This document shows, piece by piece, positions 53,759 to 63,277 of a DNA stretch of 64,000 nt (position 1 is its first letter; the number at the start of each line of letters is the position of its first letter). The position numbers and the translations under genes are program-made. Origin of the DNA: Rothia mucilaginosa (GTDB taxonomy: Bacteria; Actinomycetota; Actinomycetes; Actinomycetales; Micrococcaceae); assembly GCF_001548235.1 (NCBI RefSeq), contig NZ_AP014938.1:248001-312000 (forward strand). The letters run 5' to 3'. Under the pieces are notes generated by a model. That model made no database searches and was not told the origin of the DNA. It was given only the letters and a program-made list of their open reading frames with translations.

Positions 53759-55381
53759 TTAGCCCATCATGAGCGACAGAGCGAAGGACCAGACGCAGAC
53801 CAGGCCCAGCAGAATAGCGCTGTACTTAATGGACATGGAGGTAATCTTCGATTCCTCGCCAGCGCTATTTACTGCGGCCGCCGCGATTGCGATGGACTGC
53901 GGGGAGACGATCTTACCCATCACGCCACCGGCGGTGTTTGCGGCAACGAGCAGGGTCGGGTCAACAGCAATCTGGGCTGCGGTGGTGGACTGCAGGCCCG
54001 CGAAGAGCACGTTAGCGTTCGTCACGGAGCCGGTCACGAACACGCCAATCCAACCGATGATCGGGGACAGCAGAGGGAAGACCGGGCCGGCTGCCGCGAG
54101 CGCCAGGGCGATGGAGGTGGTCATACCGGCGTGGTTCATCACGTTTGCAACGGACATGACCAGGCAGATCATGAGGATCGGCATCTTCAGCTGGTTCCAG
54201 GTGCCGCCGAGTTCTTCAAAGGCTTCGCCCCAGCTAATCTTCGAGGTCAGCACGGTAATGAGTGCCGCCACCAGAATTGCGGTGCCGGATGCGCCCAGGG
54301 TGTTCCATGAGAACATTGCGGTCACGGTCTTACCGGCACCGGTGACGATTGCCTCGTGGATGCCGGGGATGGGGAACGCCAGGGTTGCGGCACCCAGCGG
54401 ACCAGTGGTTGCGAACACGGGCTTGAGCGCGGTGGACCAGAGCAGGATGGTTGCGGAGAGGAAGATGAAGGGGCTCCATGCCTTAACAATCTCAGCGCCG
54501 GTGTGCTTGACGCCCTGCTGCGCCTGAACTTCTTCGAGGCTGGGAGCGGTAGGTTCACGGTAAATGTGCTTGGGCTGCCAGGAACGCATGACGAGTGCCA
54601 GCGCCACCAGGGACAGCAGTGGCGGGATGATGTCGACCAGTTCGGGAGAGCCGAGCAGCATCAGGATAGCTGCCTGACCGCCGGAGAAGATGACACCGGT
54701 CATGAGCGCTACGAGACCGACTTCGCGGATGCCGCGCATACCGTCCTGGATGGCGACCATCAGTACCGGCACGATTGCCACGAAAATCTGCAGTACCGGG
54801 ACCATACCCGCGGACAGGTGTGCGGTGTCCAGGCCGCCGACCTTAGCTGCGGTGGTCACGGGAATACCGATAGCGCCGTAGGCGCCGGATGCGGCGTTGG
54901 CTACCAGCGCCAGCATTGACGCCTTGAGGGGGTTGAAGCCCAGGGACACCAGCAGTGCCGCGGAGATAGCAATGGGGATACCGAAGCCTGCCGCGCCTTC
55001 GATGAAGCCGCCGAAGCAGAAGGCAATCAGTAGCACCTGGATGCGCTGGTCGTTCGAGATGGAGGAGACGGAGGCGCGCACGATGTCGAAGTTACCGGCA
55101 CGCACGGCGATGCGGTAAAGCCACACCGCCATGAGCACGATCCAGCCGATGGGCCATGCGCCCGAGAGGAAGCCGGAGAGGATGGAGCCGGCACCTGCGG
55201 TGATGGGCAGGCCGAAGACGGCGCAGCCGATGATGAGGGTGGTGCCGAGGGTCAGCAGTGCTGACTTGAGGCCGCTGAGTTTCAGGAGGGTCAGGCCCAG
55301 CAGGAAGAGGATGATGGGTACTGCTGCGACCAGTGCGGAGAGCACCGGCGAGTTCAGCGGGTTATAGGTTTGCTGCCACAT
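53759..55381 (-). CDS. lctP: L-lactate permease (LctP family), copy 1
   Basis: Proton-coupled L-lactate (and glycolate) importer of 540 residues with about 13 hydrophobic segments. MWQQTYNPLNSPVLSALVAAVP is the typical N-terminus (split: 15 leading residues), and FCFGGFIEGAAGFGIPIAI, SPIIGWIGVFVTGS and KIVSPQSIAIAAAA are family blocks. I start at ATG 55381, where similarity to the paralogue begins; the frame extends to 55468. AAAGGA lies 12-13 bases upstream, rather far. The paralogue upstream is nearly co-linear throughout. A terminator-like hairpin sits in this gene's leader. Confidence 0.92.
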   Translation of the reverse strand: MWQQTYNPLNSPVLSALVAAVPIILFLLGLTLLKLSGLKSALLTLGTTLIIGCAVFGLPITAGAGSILSGFLSGAWPIGWIVLMAVWLYRIAVRAGNFDIVRASVSSISNDQRIQVLLIAFCFGGFIEGAAGFGIPIAISAALLVSLGFNPLKASMLALVANAASGAYGAIGIPVTTAAKVGGLDTAHLSAGMVPVLQIFVAIVPVLMVAIQDGMRGIREVGLVALMTGVIFSGGQAAILMLLGSPELVDIIPPLLSLVALALVMRSWQPKHIYREPTAPSLEEVQAQQGVKHTGAEIVKAWSPFIFLSATILLWSTALKPVFATTGPLGAATLAFPIPGIHEAIVTGAGKTVTAMFSWNTLGASGTAILVAALITVLTSKISWGEAFEELGGTWNQLKMPILMICLVMSVANVMNHAGMTTSIALALAAAGPVFPLLSPIIGWIGVFVTGSVTNANVLFAGLQSTTAAQIAVDPTLLVAANTAGGVMGKIVSPQSIAIAAAAVNSAGEESKITSMSIKYSAILLGLVCVWSFALSLMMG

Positions 55382-55471
55382 AGGGCGGGTGTTCCTTTCG
55401 GTCTGTGCGTTGTTGCGGTTGCTTCTTCCGATACGGCTCCTGTGCTGTATGGAAGCGCTAGGCCGCATAAA

Positions 55472-55513
55472 ACCGATGGGTTCCTCCGCTATGTGGCGGA
55501 GTGACCCATCGGT
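55472..55513 (-). promoter_or_regulatory. Terminator-like hairpin in the leader of lactate permease copy 1 (possible attenuator)
   Basis: Outer stem ACCGATGGGT/ACCCATCGGT with inner CTCCGC/GCGGAG, followed on the minus strand by TTTTATG. It lies 91 bases upstream of the copy 1 start and well after copy 2's own terminator. A second hairpin, AGCGGGA/TCCCGCT, lies near 55579-55596. The leader may control the permease by conditional termination; this is inference from position. Confidence 0.45.
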
Positions 55514-55789
55514 GAAGCGTTATGGTCATCAGTTCCCAGGGGCTGAAGTTGTTCCCTGGTTTTAACTGAAAGAAAGCGGGATTATTCCCGCTAACTAGGT
55601 GCTTGTGACTTTATCTGTCTAAGCTATCAGGTCTCCCCCATGAGTTCAGGATAGGATAACCTTAAGTGTGCACAAACGATATTTATGTGCATATTTACGC
55701 TCCCCGGTATTCGCCCCCCCTAACCGCTCTCCTTCGAGCCATCAGCCGCGCATCCCACCGCACGCCCCTAACAAGCCTAGATAACGTAA

Positions 55790-55821
55790 AAGCCCCCTCC
55801 TACCGAAGTAGAAGGGGGCTT
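55790..55821 (-). terminator. Terminator of lactate permease copy 2
   Basis: Stem AAGCCCCCT/AGGGGGCTT with an additional TAC/GTA pair around CGAA, followed on the minus strand by TTTTACG, 70 bases after the stop. The remaining part of 55,514-55,789 is the leader and promoter of copy 1 and holds no gene. Confidence 0.85.
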
Positions 55822-55890
55822 GATACAGACCGTATTGCGGCGCCTCACTCTCAACCAGAGCGGGCTACACGCATCGGAGCTTCACGCTGT

Positions 55891-57528
55891 TTAGGAAACA
55901 ACCAGGGACAGGACGTAAACCCAAACACAGGTGATAGCCAGCAGTGCTGCACTGTACTTGATCGCCATGGAGGTAATCTTGGATTCCTCGCCGGAGCTGT
56001 TCACAGCAGCCGCTGCAATTGCGATGGACTGCGGGGAAACAATCTTCGCCATCACACCACCGGCGGTGTTAGATGCAACCAGCAGGGTCTGGCTGACGCC
56101 AATCTGCTGTGCGGTGGTAGCCTGCAGGCCAGCGAAGAGGATGTTGTTGTTCACCACGGAGCCGGTCACGAACACGCCAATCCAACCGATGATCGGGGAC
56201 AGCAGCGGGAAGATAGCACCCACAGCGGCAACAGCCAGTGCGATGGAGGTAATCATACCCGCGTAGTTCATGACGTTAGCAACGGACATGACCAGGCAGA
56301 TCATGAGGATCGGGGTCTGCAGCTGCTTCCAGGTTGCGCCGAGTTCCTCGATAGCCTCGCCCCAGCTGATGGAGGAGGTCAGGATGGTGATGATGGCAGC
56401 CACCAGAATTGCGGTACCGGATGCGCCCACAATGTTCCAGGTGTAGGTCACGTCAATAGGCTTGGGGGTTGCAACGATCGGTGCCGCCTGCGAGATGCTC
56501 TGGTGCAGCCAGGGCAGGGAGAACGTGACGTTGGTGAAGCCGAGCGCGCCCTTAGCGGCGAAGACGGGCTTCAGAGCGGTGGACCAGAGCAGAATCACGA
56601 CGGACAGGTAGACGAAGGGGCTCCATGCCTTGAGGATTTCGCCACCGGTGTGCTTGGTGCTCTGCTGAGCCTGAACTTCTTCCAGGGAGGGAGCGGTGGG
56701 CTCGCGGAAGATGTGCTTGGGCTGCCACTTCTGCATGATGAGTGCCAGAGCAATCAGAGCCAGCAGCGGCGGGATGATGTCGACGAGCTCGGGGTTACCG
56801 AGGGCTGCGAGCAGGACGGACTGGCCGCCAGAGTAAATCAGACCAACGATCAGTGCTACCAGACCGACTTCGCGGATACCGCGCAGACCGTCCTGAATAG
56901 CAACGAGCAGTACGGGGATGAGAGCCGCCATAATCTGGAGAACCAGGACCATTTCGATGGACAGTGCGTGCAGGTCCACGCCACCGCGGGTTGCTGCGGT
57001 GGTCACGGGGATACCGATAGCGCCGTATGCACCGGAGCTCACGTTAGCAATCAGTGCGAACATTGCAGCCTTGAGCGGGTTGAAGCCCAGGGACACGAGC
57101 AGTGCAGCACAGATAGCAATCGGGATACCGAAGCCTGCAGCGCCTTCGAGGAAGCCACCGAAGCAGAATGCGATCAGTAGCATCTGGATGCGCTGGTCGG
57201 TAGAGATGGAGGAGATGGAGGAGCGGACGATTTCAAAGCCGCCAGAACGCACGGAAATGCGGTAGAGCCACACTGCCATAAGCACGATCCAGCCGATGGG
57301 CCACATGCCCGAGAGGAAGCCGTAGAGGATGGAGCCTGCACCTGCGGTGACGGGCATGCCGAAGATGGCGCAACCGATAACCAGTGCAATGACGAGGGAG
57401 ATAACGGCAGATTTAATACCGCTGAGCTTCAGGACGGTGAGGCCCAGAAGGAAGAAAATAATCGGGACTGCTGCCACGAGTGCGGAGAGTGCGCTCGAGT
57501 TCAGCGGGTCGTAGACTTGCTGCCACAT
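55891..57528 (-). CDS. lctP: L-lactate permease (LctP family), copy 2
   Basis: Second L-lactate permease, 545 residues, highly similar to copy 1 along its whole length (MWQQVYDPLNSSALSALV start, FCFGGFLEGAAGFGIPIAI, SPIIGWIGVFVTGS, KIVSPQSIAIAAAAVN). Differences concentrate in the central loop around MKP/PKPIDVTYTWN, where copy 2 has a short insertion. The ATG at 57528 is where the two copies begin to match. The tandem arrangement shows a local duplication followed by divergence. No lactate dehydrogenase or lutABC gene adjoins them. Confidence 0.92.
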   Translation of the reverse strand: MWQQVYDPLNSSALSALVAAVPIIFFLLGLTVLKLSGIKSAVISLVIALVIGCAIFGMPVTAGAGSILYGFLSGMWPIGWIVLMAVWLYRISVRSGGFEIVRSSISSISTDQRIQMLLIAFCFGGFLEGAAGFGIPIAICAALLVSLGFNPLKAAMFALIANVSSGAYGAIGIPVTTAATRGGVDLHALSIEMVLVLQIMAALIPVLLVAIQDGLRGIREVGLVALIVGLIYSGGQSVLLAALGNPELVDIIPPLLALIALALIMQKWQPKHIFREPTAPSLEEVQAQQSTKHTGGEILKAWSPFVYLSVVILLWSTALKPVFAAKGALGFTNVTFSLPWLHQSISQAAPIVATPKPIDVTYTWNIVGASGTAILVAAIITILTSSISWGEAIEELGATWKQLQTPILMICLVMSVANVMNYAGMITSIALAVAAVGAIFPLLSPIIGWIGVFVTGSVVNNNILFAGLQATTAQQIGVSQTLLVASNTAGGVMAKIVSPQSIAIAAAAVNSSGEESKITSMAIKYSAALLAITCVWVYVLSLVVS

Positions 57529-57739
57529 GATGTACTGTGTTCCTTTCCAGCCCACGGGGGCGGGATCGAGTTGTGCCGTAAAACCTTCCCAGCAACGCTT
57601 GTGGCGGCGTGTGTGCCGTGTGTTGTAGGTGCGTGCACCTAGCTGTTTGATGCGTTAAGGACGCTATCCCTTGGGATATATGCCTTCACTTGGGTTCGTG
57701 TTGGTTTTGCGGCTATGAAATTTAGCGTGTTGAAACGGC

Positions 57740-57786
57740 GTTTTTGTCACAAAAACCTAAATATTCCTTGATTTGTCAAGGGAATT
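57740..57786. promoter_or_regulatory. Palindromes upstream of lactate permease copy 2
   Basis: Two neighbouring inverted repeats lie about 210-260 bases before the start: GTTTTTG-TCA-CAAAAAC (57740-57756) and ATTCCTTGA / TCAAGGGAAT (57763-57785). Either could be an operator for a lactate-responsive regulator. The rest of the 580-base gap (57,529-58,071) is AT-rich and shows no gene. Confidence 0.35.
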
Positions 57787-58071
57787 TCAGGGTCAGGACA
57801 ATGAATCCTTAATCCCAAAAACGCAATTCCTTGTGTACCCAATGTACCACTTAACACCCACAAAATCGGGCATATTCCAACATTTAGATTCAAGCTCATA
57901 ATTGCAACCTAACCTAAAGCCCACCCCGGGTTGAGGGCTCATCCAGCCCCCTCCCCCGCTATTTCAAGGAAGAAACAGCACCCCGGCGCTTTCGGCAGTA
58001 CACACAGAGCATATCCTGATTACAAACCGCTCAAACTATCAAACCCCGCGAACCCCTAAACGGCATACAAA

Positions 58072-58104
58072 AAAGCTCCGGAAGGAAAAACCTTCCGGAG
58101 CTTT
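58072..58104 (-). terminator. Terminator of tRNA-Pro
   Basis: Fourteen-base-pair stem AAAGCTCCGGAAGG with an AAAAA loop. The minus-strand product continues with TTTTTTG, and the stem begins only six bases after the tRNA 3' end. Confidence 0.9.
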
Positions 58105-58109
58105 ATCTG

Positions 58110-58183
<74 letters not shown>

Positions 58184-58399
58184 ATTCGTTATTCACGATA
58201 TTGTTTTCAAGGTTTCCCCTGAACACTCGAATAACTATACCGGGCTTTCAACCCCCACGCAAGCCAGAATCCCCATTTTTAGAAAAAATCTTAAAAATCT
58301 TTCTCGCGCAGATTTTCTGCACAGAATCCAGCACGTGGGGGCCAAGCCTAGCAAGGGATCAGCCCAGCACCACGGCATCGGGCAGGCACATCCCCGCTA

Positions 58400-59980
58400 C
58401 TAGCGGCGGCCGCCCTTACCCTTCTTAGCCTTCGCGCTCTGACGCTCACCCAGGGAGCGGCGCTCACGCACACGCATCGAAATCTCAATCGGAGTACCCG
58501 TGAAATCAAAAGTCTCACGCAGACGACGCGTAATGAAGCGGCGGTAACCCGGATCCAAGAAACCGGTCGTAAACAGCACGAACTTCGGCGGACGCGAAGA
58601 CACCTGAGTACCGAACAGAATACGCGGCTGCTTACCGCCACGCAGAGGGTGCGGATGCGCGGCCACAATCTCGCCCAGGAACGCGTTCAGGCGACCGGTC
58701 GGAATACGCGAATCCCACGACTCCAGCGAGCGCTCCAGGGCGGGCACCAGCTTGTCCTTGTGCCAGCCGGTCTTCGCCGAAATGTTCACGCGAGGAGCCC
58801 ACTGCACGTGCGCCAGGTCGCGCTCAATCTCACGCTCGAGCATGTCGCGGCGATCCTCATCGAGGGTATCCCACTTGTTGAATGCCAGGACCATTGCACG
58901 ACCCGAATCAATCACAGTCTGCACAATACGCACATCCTGCTCAGAAATCGGCTCGGAAACGTCCAGCAGCACCACGGCAACCTCAGAACGCTCCAGAGCA
59001 GTCTGAGTACGCAGCGAAGAGTAGAACTCCGCGCCCTTAGCCATGTGCTGGCGACGGCGAATACCCGCCGTATCCACGAAACGCCAGGGGTAGCCGCCCA
59101 GCTCAATAATCTCGTCAATCGGGTCACGAGTCGTACCAGCCAGGTCGTTCACCACGGCACGCTCAGAACCAGCCAGCTTGTTCAGCAGCGAGGACTTGCC
59201 CACGTTCGGGCGACCCACCAGAGCCACACGACGCGGGCCACCCAGCGCCTCCGGCTGAGCGAACTGCGAGTGCTCCGGCATGACCTCAAGGATCTCGTCC
59301 AGAGCATCCGCCAGGCCGCGGCCGTGCAGACCCGACACCGGGAACGGCTGACCCATACCCAGCGACCAGAGGTTATAAATCTCCGGCTCCAGGTGAGCAT
59401 CGTCAATCTTGTTAGCAATCAGAATGATCGGCTTCTTCACGCGGCGCAGCATACGCACAATCTGCTCGTCCGAAGCGGTCACACCCACACGGGCGTCCAC
59501 CACCAGGACCACAACATCGGCCTGCTCCACAGCAATCTCAGCCTGCTCAGCAACCTGAGCATCAATACCGCGGGCGTCAGACTCCCAACCACCGGTATCA
59601 ACCAGGGTGAAGCTCTTACCCAGCCACTCAGCCTTATAAGACACGCGGTCACGAGTCACACCCGGCTTATCCTCAACCACCGCTTCACGGCGGCCCAGAA
59701 TACGGTTAATGATGGTCGACTTACCCACGTTCGGGCGGCCAACAATCGCCACTACCGGATCAGCGAGCTGCTCTTCCTCTTCCTCAATGTCGAAGCCCCA
59801 GGCACCCAGCAGGGCGCGGTCCTCTTCATCCAGGTCGTAATCCTCAAGGCCCTCAAGCAGAGCCTGAGCACGCTGGTCAGCGGTCTCATCATCAATCTCA
59901 GCGAGGCGCTCGGTAACGTCGTCCTCGCCACCGCCCAGGTACTTCTCTTCGTAATCGTCGCGGATAGCGTCCTCAGCCAT
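58400..59980 (-). CDS. der: Ribosome-assembly GTPase Der (EngA)
   Basis: Essential GTPase for 50S subunit maturation, 526 residues. Two complete GTP-binding domains are visible: each has GRPNVGKS, then DTGGWE or DTAGIRRR and NKID or NKWD. A KH-like domain follows, then a basic tail ([11 protein letters not shown]). The first 70 residues are acidic and precede the first GTPase domain, an actinobacterial feature. ATG at 59980 (MAEDAIRDD) has GAAAGGA upstream; an in-frame start at 60043 is unlikely. It follows cmk in the usual actinobacterial order. Confidence 0.96.
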   Translation of the reverse strand: MAEDAIRDDYEEKYLGGGEDDVTERLAEIDDETADQRAQALLEGLEDYDLDEEDRALLGAWGFDIEEEEEQLADPVVAIVGRPNVGKSTIINRILGRREAVVEDKPGVTRDRVSYKAEWLGKSFTLVDTGGWESDARGIDAQVAEQAEIAVEQADVVVLVVDARVGVTASDEQIVRMLRRVKKPIILIANKIDDAHLEPEIYNLWSLGMGQPFPVSGLHGRGLADALDEILEVMPEHSQFAQPEALGGPRRVALVGRPNVGKSSLLNKLAGSERAVVNDLAGTTRDPIDEIIELGGYPWRFVDTAGIRRRQHMAKGAEFYSSLRTQTALERSEVAVVLLDVSEPISEQDVRIVQTVIDSGRAMVLAFNKWDTLDEDRRDMLEREIERDLAHVQWAPRVNISAKTGWHKDKLVPALERSLESWDSRIPTGRLNAFLGEIVAAHPHPLRGGKQPRILFGTQVSSRPPKFVLFTTGFLDPGYRRFITRRLRETFDFTGTPIEISMRVRERRSLGERQSAKAKKGKGGRR

Positions 59981-60091
59981 GCGCATTCCTTTCTCTACCC
60001 GCCCCGCGCCCAACCCGTAGGTCAGCACGCGAGCGCGGCTCAACGTCTTATCGGGAGCGGATGCACCACTCCCCCAGCGTTTCGGCGGGGC

Positions 60092-60784
60092 CTAACCCGC
60101 GCGCTTCGCCTTCAACTGGTCATTCACAGCGTTAATCACTGCAGAGACCGTCGCATTAAAATCAAGATCCGAGCTGTCCACCAGGGTCACGCCCTCGGCA
60201 GCTTCCATAAAGTTATTGACCTTCGAATCCTTCGCATCACGCTCAGCGATCTGCTTGCTCAAGTCACCCGAAGCGCCGGACTTCTCCGCGTTCTCCAGGC
60301 CACGGCGCGCCATGCGCACCTCTTCAGAAGCAGTCAGCAGGATGCGCGCATCAGCGTCAGGAGCGACCACGGTGGTGATGTCGCGGCCCTCAGCGACCAT
60401 GCCGTTAATAGCGTGGTCAATCATCCAACGCTGCAGGCCAATCAGGTGCTCACGAACCGCCGGAACCGAAGCCACAGCAGACACCGCCGAAGAAATGCGC
60501 TCGCTACGAATCTCCTCACGGATATCGGTCGAACCCATCAGAATCTCTTCTTCCTTAATGTTCGTACCGAACACCAGGGGCATCTCCTCGACAGCCTTCG
60601 CGATCGCCTCAGCGTCGTTCAGGTCAATGCCAAGTTCCAGCACACGGTAGGTTGCGGCACGGTACATTGCACCGGTGTCCAGGTACGCCAGGCCAAAGTG
60701 GCGTGCAACTTCCTTAGACACAGACGACTTACCGGAACCGGAGGGACCGTCAATAGCAATCGTCAGTTTAGGGTTCTCGTGCAT
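60092..60784 (-). CDS. cmk: Cytidylate kinase
   Basis: Phosphorylates CMP and dCMP using ATP. The 230-residue protein begins with the P-loop IDGPSGSGKSSVSK (about 10-23) and contains LDTGAMYRAATYR for CMP binding, GRDITTVVAPDADARILLTA and the NMP-binding RAMRR-like region. AAGGAG precedes the ATG at 60784; a GTG two codons earlier is in frame but less likely. It lies between tyrA and der. Confidence 0.95.
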   Translation of the reverse strand: MHENPKLTIAIDGPSGSGKSSVSKEVARHFGLAYLDTGAMYRAATYRVLELGIDLNDAEAIAKAVEEMPLVFGTNIKEEEILMGSTDIREEIRSERISSAVSAVASVPAVREHLIGLQRWMIDHAINGMVAEGRDITTVVAPDADARILLTASEEVRMARRGLENAEKSGASGDLSKQIAERDAKDSKVNNFMEAAEGVTLVDSSDLDFNATVSAVINAVNDQLKAKRAG

Positions 60785-60838
60785 CAGCACTCCTTAAAAT
60801 TCGTCTCAAACTTTATGCCGGAAAATACAGCTTTAACT

Positions 60839-62008
60839 CTACTTCACAACACGCCAACCGCGAGCCGACAAATCGCGGACCAGCGCCTCATGAATAGACG
60901 GATTGACCGAGATTTCAGCCATACCCACCGGGGCACCCGTCGAGTGCTCCAGACGCAAATCCTCAAGGTTCGCACCCAACTCACCAATCTCGGCAAGCAA
61001 ACGAGCCAGCGTGCCGGGGGTGTCGTCCACCAGCACCGTCATCTTTGCGAACGCGGCGGGGGCAGTACCGTGCTTACCCGGAATACGGCTCACGCCCGCG
61101 TTGCCTTCGCTCATCAGCTGCGCCAAATCCAGGCGAGCGCCGGAAGCCGTCGGGTTCTCCAGCGTCGCGATGAGGCGGTTCAGGTCATCACGCACACCGT
61201 AGAGAGTCTGCACAATCGGGTCAGCGTTCGCCGCAAAAATCTGCACCCACAGCGTCGGGTCTGAAGCCGCAATACGCACCGTATCGCGCAAACCCTGACC
61301 CGCCAGGGACAGCGCATACAGCGGAGTGTCCTGCAGACGCGAAGCCAACAGCGAGCTCATCGCCTGCGGCACATGAGAAATCAGGGCAACCGTCTGATCA
61401 TGCTCCTCAACGCCCAGAGAAGTCACAATCGCGCCCAGCTCCACCGCCACAGAACGCACCAGACGCACACACTCGGGGCGAACCGAATTGTGCTCGCAGA
61501 TGATCCACGGACGCGCCTGGAACAGCTCACCGCGAGCAGCCACCGGGCCAGACTTCTCACGTCCAGCCATCGGATGCGAACCCACGTAACGGGACGCATC
61601 CGCACCCGAGGCAAGCACATCAGCCAGCGGCTGCACCTTCACCGAGGCAACATCCGTCACCACGGCGCCGGGGTAGCCCGCCTCCGGTCGAGGCGCATAG
61701 GTGTTCAACGCGCGAGCGCACACGGCACCGGCACTATCCGGAGGCGCAGCCACCACCACCAGCTGCGGGGCGAACGCGGCGCGTTCCTCCTCCGACAGGG
61801 TGGAGAAGCTTGTACCGGCACCGATATCCTGCGCCACAGCCTCGGCGGTGGGTGAAATATCTTGGACGTACACGTCCTCGCATCCTGCCGCACGCAACCC
61901 CAAACCAATGGAGGCACCCAGCAGACCCGAGCCGATAATGAGCACCGGTCCGGTCAGTGTTGAGTCGATGGGCAGCTCAGATGCGGAAAGCTCAGCGGGC
62001 AAGCTCAT
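60839..62008 (-). CDS. tyrA: Prephenate dehydrogenase with C-terminal ACT domain
   Basis: Makes 4-hydroxyphenylpyruvate for tyrosine synthesis. In 389 residues, the N-terminal NAD(P)-binding loop is LIIGSGLLGASIGLGL (about 23-38). VTDVASVK, GSHPMAGREKSG and VEEHDQTVALISHVPQ carry the catalytic His and substrate contacts. The last 75 residues (MTVLVDDTPGTLARLLAEIG...) are an ACT domain, which usually provides feedback by tyrosine. The ATG at 62008 is preceded by AAGGAGTTGTC. Head of the tyrA-cmk-der series behind rluB. Confidence 0.94.
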   Translation of the reverse strand: MSLPAELSASELPIDSTLTGPVLIIGSGLLGASIGLGLRAAGCEDVYVQDISPTAEAVAQDIGAGTSFSTLSEEERAAFAPQLVVVAAPPDSAGAVCARALNTYAPRPEAGYPGAVVTDVASVKVQPLADVLASGADASRYVGSHPMAGREKSGPVAARGELFQARPWIICEHNSVRPECVRLVRSVAVELGAIVTSLGVEEHDQTVALISHVPQAMSSLLASRLQDTPLYALSLAGQGLRDTVRIAASDPTLWVQIFAANADPIVQTLYGVRDDLNRLIATLENPTASGARLDLAQLMSEGNAGVSRIPGKHGTAPAAFAKMTVLVDDTPGTLARLLAEIGELGANLEDLRLEHSTGAPVGMAEISVNPSIHEALVRDLSARGWRVVK

Positions 62009-62026
62009 GACAACTCCTTAGCGTTA

Positions 62027-63196
62027 TTACATGTCGACCGAAGCGAGCAGGTGACCGATCTCGACCTTGGAGAGGTTACGGACGGTACCCTGCTTCTGCG
62101 AACCAATACGGATCGGGCCCATCTCGACGCGGACCAGGCGCTCAACCGGGTAGCCGACAGCGTCGAAGAGACGGCGCACGATGCGGTTCTTACCGGAGTG
62201 GATGGTCACCTCAACGAGCACGTGGCCGGGAGTGGAGTCCACCAGCTTGAACTCGTCCACGCGAGTCACGCCGTCTTCCAGGCGAATACCCTTCTTCATG
62301 GCTGCGCCGACGCCGGGCTCCATCGGGCCGGGAACCTGCACCAGGTAGGTCTTGGGCACCTCGTAGGAGGGGTGGGTGAGGCGGTTCGCCAGTTCACCGT
62401 CGTTGGTCAGCAGCAGCAGACCCTCGGTTTCGACGTCCAGGCGGCCCACGTGGAACACGCGCTCGCTCATGGAGGAACGCAGGAAGTCAGAGATGCAGGG
62501 GCGACCTTCGGGGTCTTCCATGGTGGAGACCACGCCGGCGGGCTTGTTGAATGCCATGTAGACGAGCTTGTCGTTGGTCTGAACGGTCATGCCGTCCACC
62601 TGCACGGTCACCTTGGAGGGGTCCACGCGCACACCCAGCTCGGTCACGACTTCACCGTTAACGGTGACGCGGCCTTCGGTAATCATTTCTTCGCAGACGC
62701 GGCGGGATGCCACACCGGCCTGAGCCAGCAGCTTCTGCAGGCGCACGCCGTCGTGGTCGTAGAACTCGTAGTGGTCTACCGGGGCGTTGCGGGGGCGGCG
62801 GGGGCGGTGCGGGCCAGCGTAGTTGCTGACGCGGTATTCGCCGCGCTCGTTTGCGAAGGCTTCACCGGAGCGGTAGGGGCGGCCCGGTGCGCGGCGTTCG
62901 CGCTTGGGCAGTTCGGTACCGCGGCCTCGACCTGCGCGGCCTGCGCCGAACTTCTTCTCGCCAAACTTCTTCTCGCCAAACTTCTTGTCACCGAACTTCT
63001 TCTCGCCGAAGCCCTTTGCGCCGCCCTTGCCTGCGCCGCTCTTCGGTGCGCCGGGACGACCGCCGCGTGCGGATGCGCCCTTAGCGCCGGGCTTACCGCC
63101 CTGACCGGGACGAGCAGCGCCGGGACGGCCACCGCGGGAGTTCTGGGGGCGACCGGATGCAGAGCGGCCGCCGCGGGAGGAGTTTCCATATGCCAT
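62027..63196 (-). CDS. rluB: Pseudouridine synthase RluB-type with low-complexity N-terminus
   Basis: Modifies 23S rRNA uridines. The first 150 residues are Gly/Arg/Lys/Ala-rich and contain a KKFGE/KKFGD tandem repeat of 15-bp units (62946-63012), probably RNA-binding and disordered. An S4 domain follows (LQKLLAQAGVASRRVCEEMI), then the catalytic domain with HVGRLDVETEGLLLLTNDG, whose Asp is the nucleophile. The C-terminal block IHSGKNRIVRRLFDAVGYPV is also diagnostic. ATG at 63196 has a weak ribosome-binding site. scpB lies 80 bases upstream. Confidence 0.93.
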   Translation of the reverse strand: MAYGNSSRGGRSASGRPQNSRGGRPGAARPGQGGKPGAKGASARGGRPGAPKSGAGKGGAKGFGEKKFGDKKFGEKKFGEKKFGAGRAGRGRGTELPKRERRAPGRPYRSGEAFANERGEYRVSNYAGPHRPRRPRNAPVDHYEFYDHDGVRLQKLLAQAGVASRRVCEEMITEGRVTVNGEVVTELGVRVDPSKVTVQVDGMTVQTNDKLVYMAFNKPAGVVSTMEDPEGRPCISDFLRSSMSERVFHVGRLDVETEGLLLLTNDGELANRLTHPSYEVPKTYLVQVPGPMEPGVGAAMKKGIRLEDGVTRVDEFKLVDSTPGHVLVEVTIHSGKNRIVRRLFDAVGYPVERLVRVEMGPIRIGSQKQGTVRNLSKVEIGHLLASVDM

Positions 63197-63277
63197 GGTG
63201 TTCTTCTCTTTTCTGTCGTATAGTGCGAACGTTTCAGGCTTTTCCAGAACGTTCGTTCGTCTTATTGATTCGTTGTC

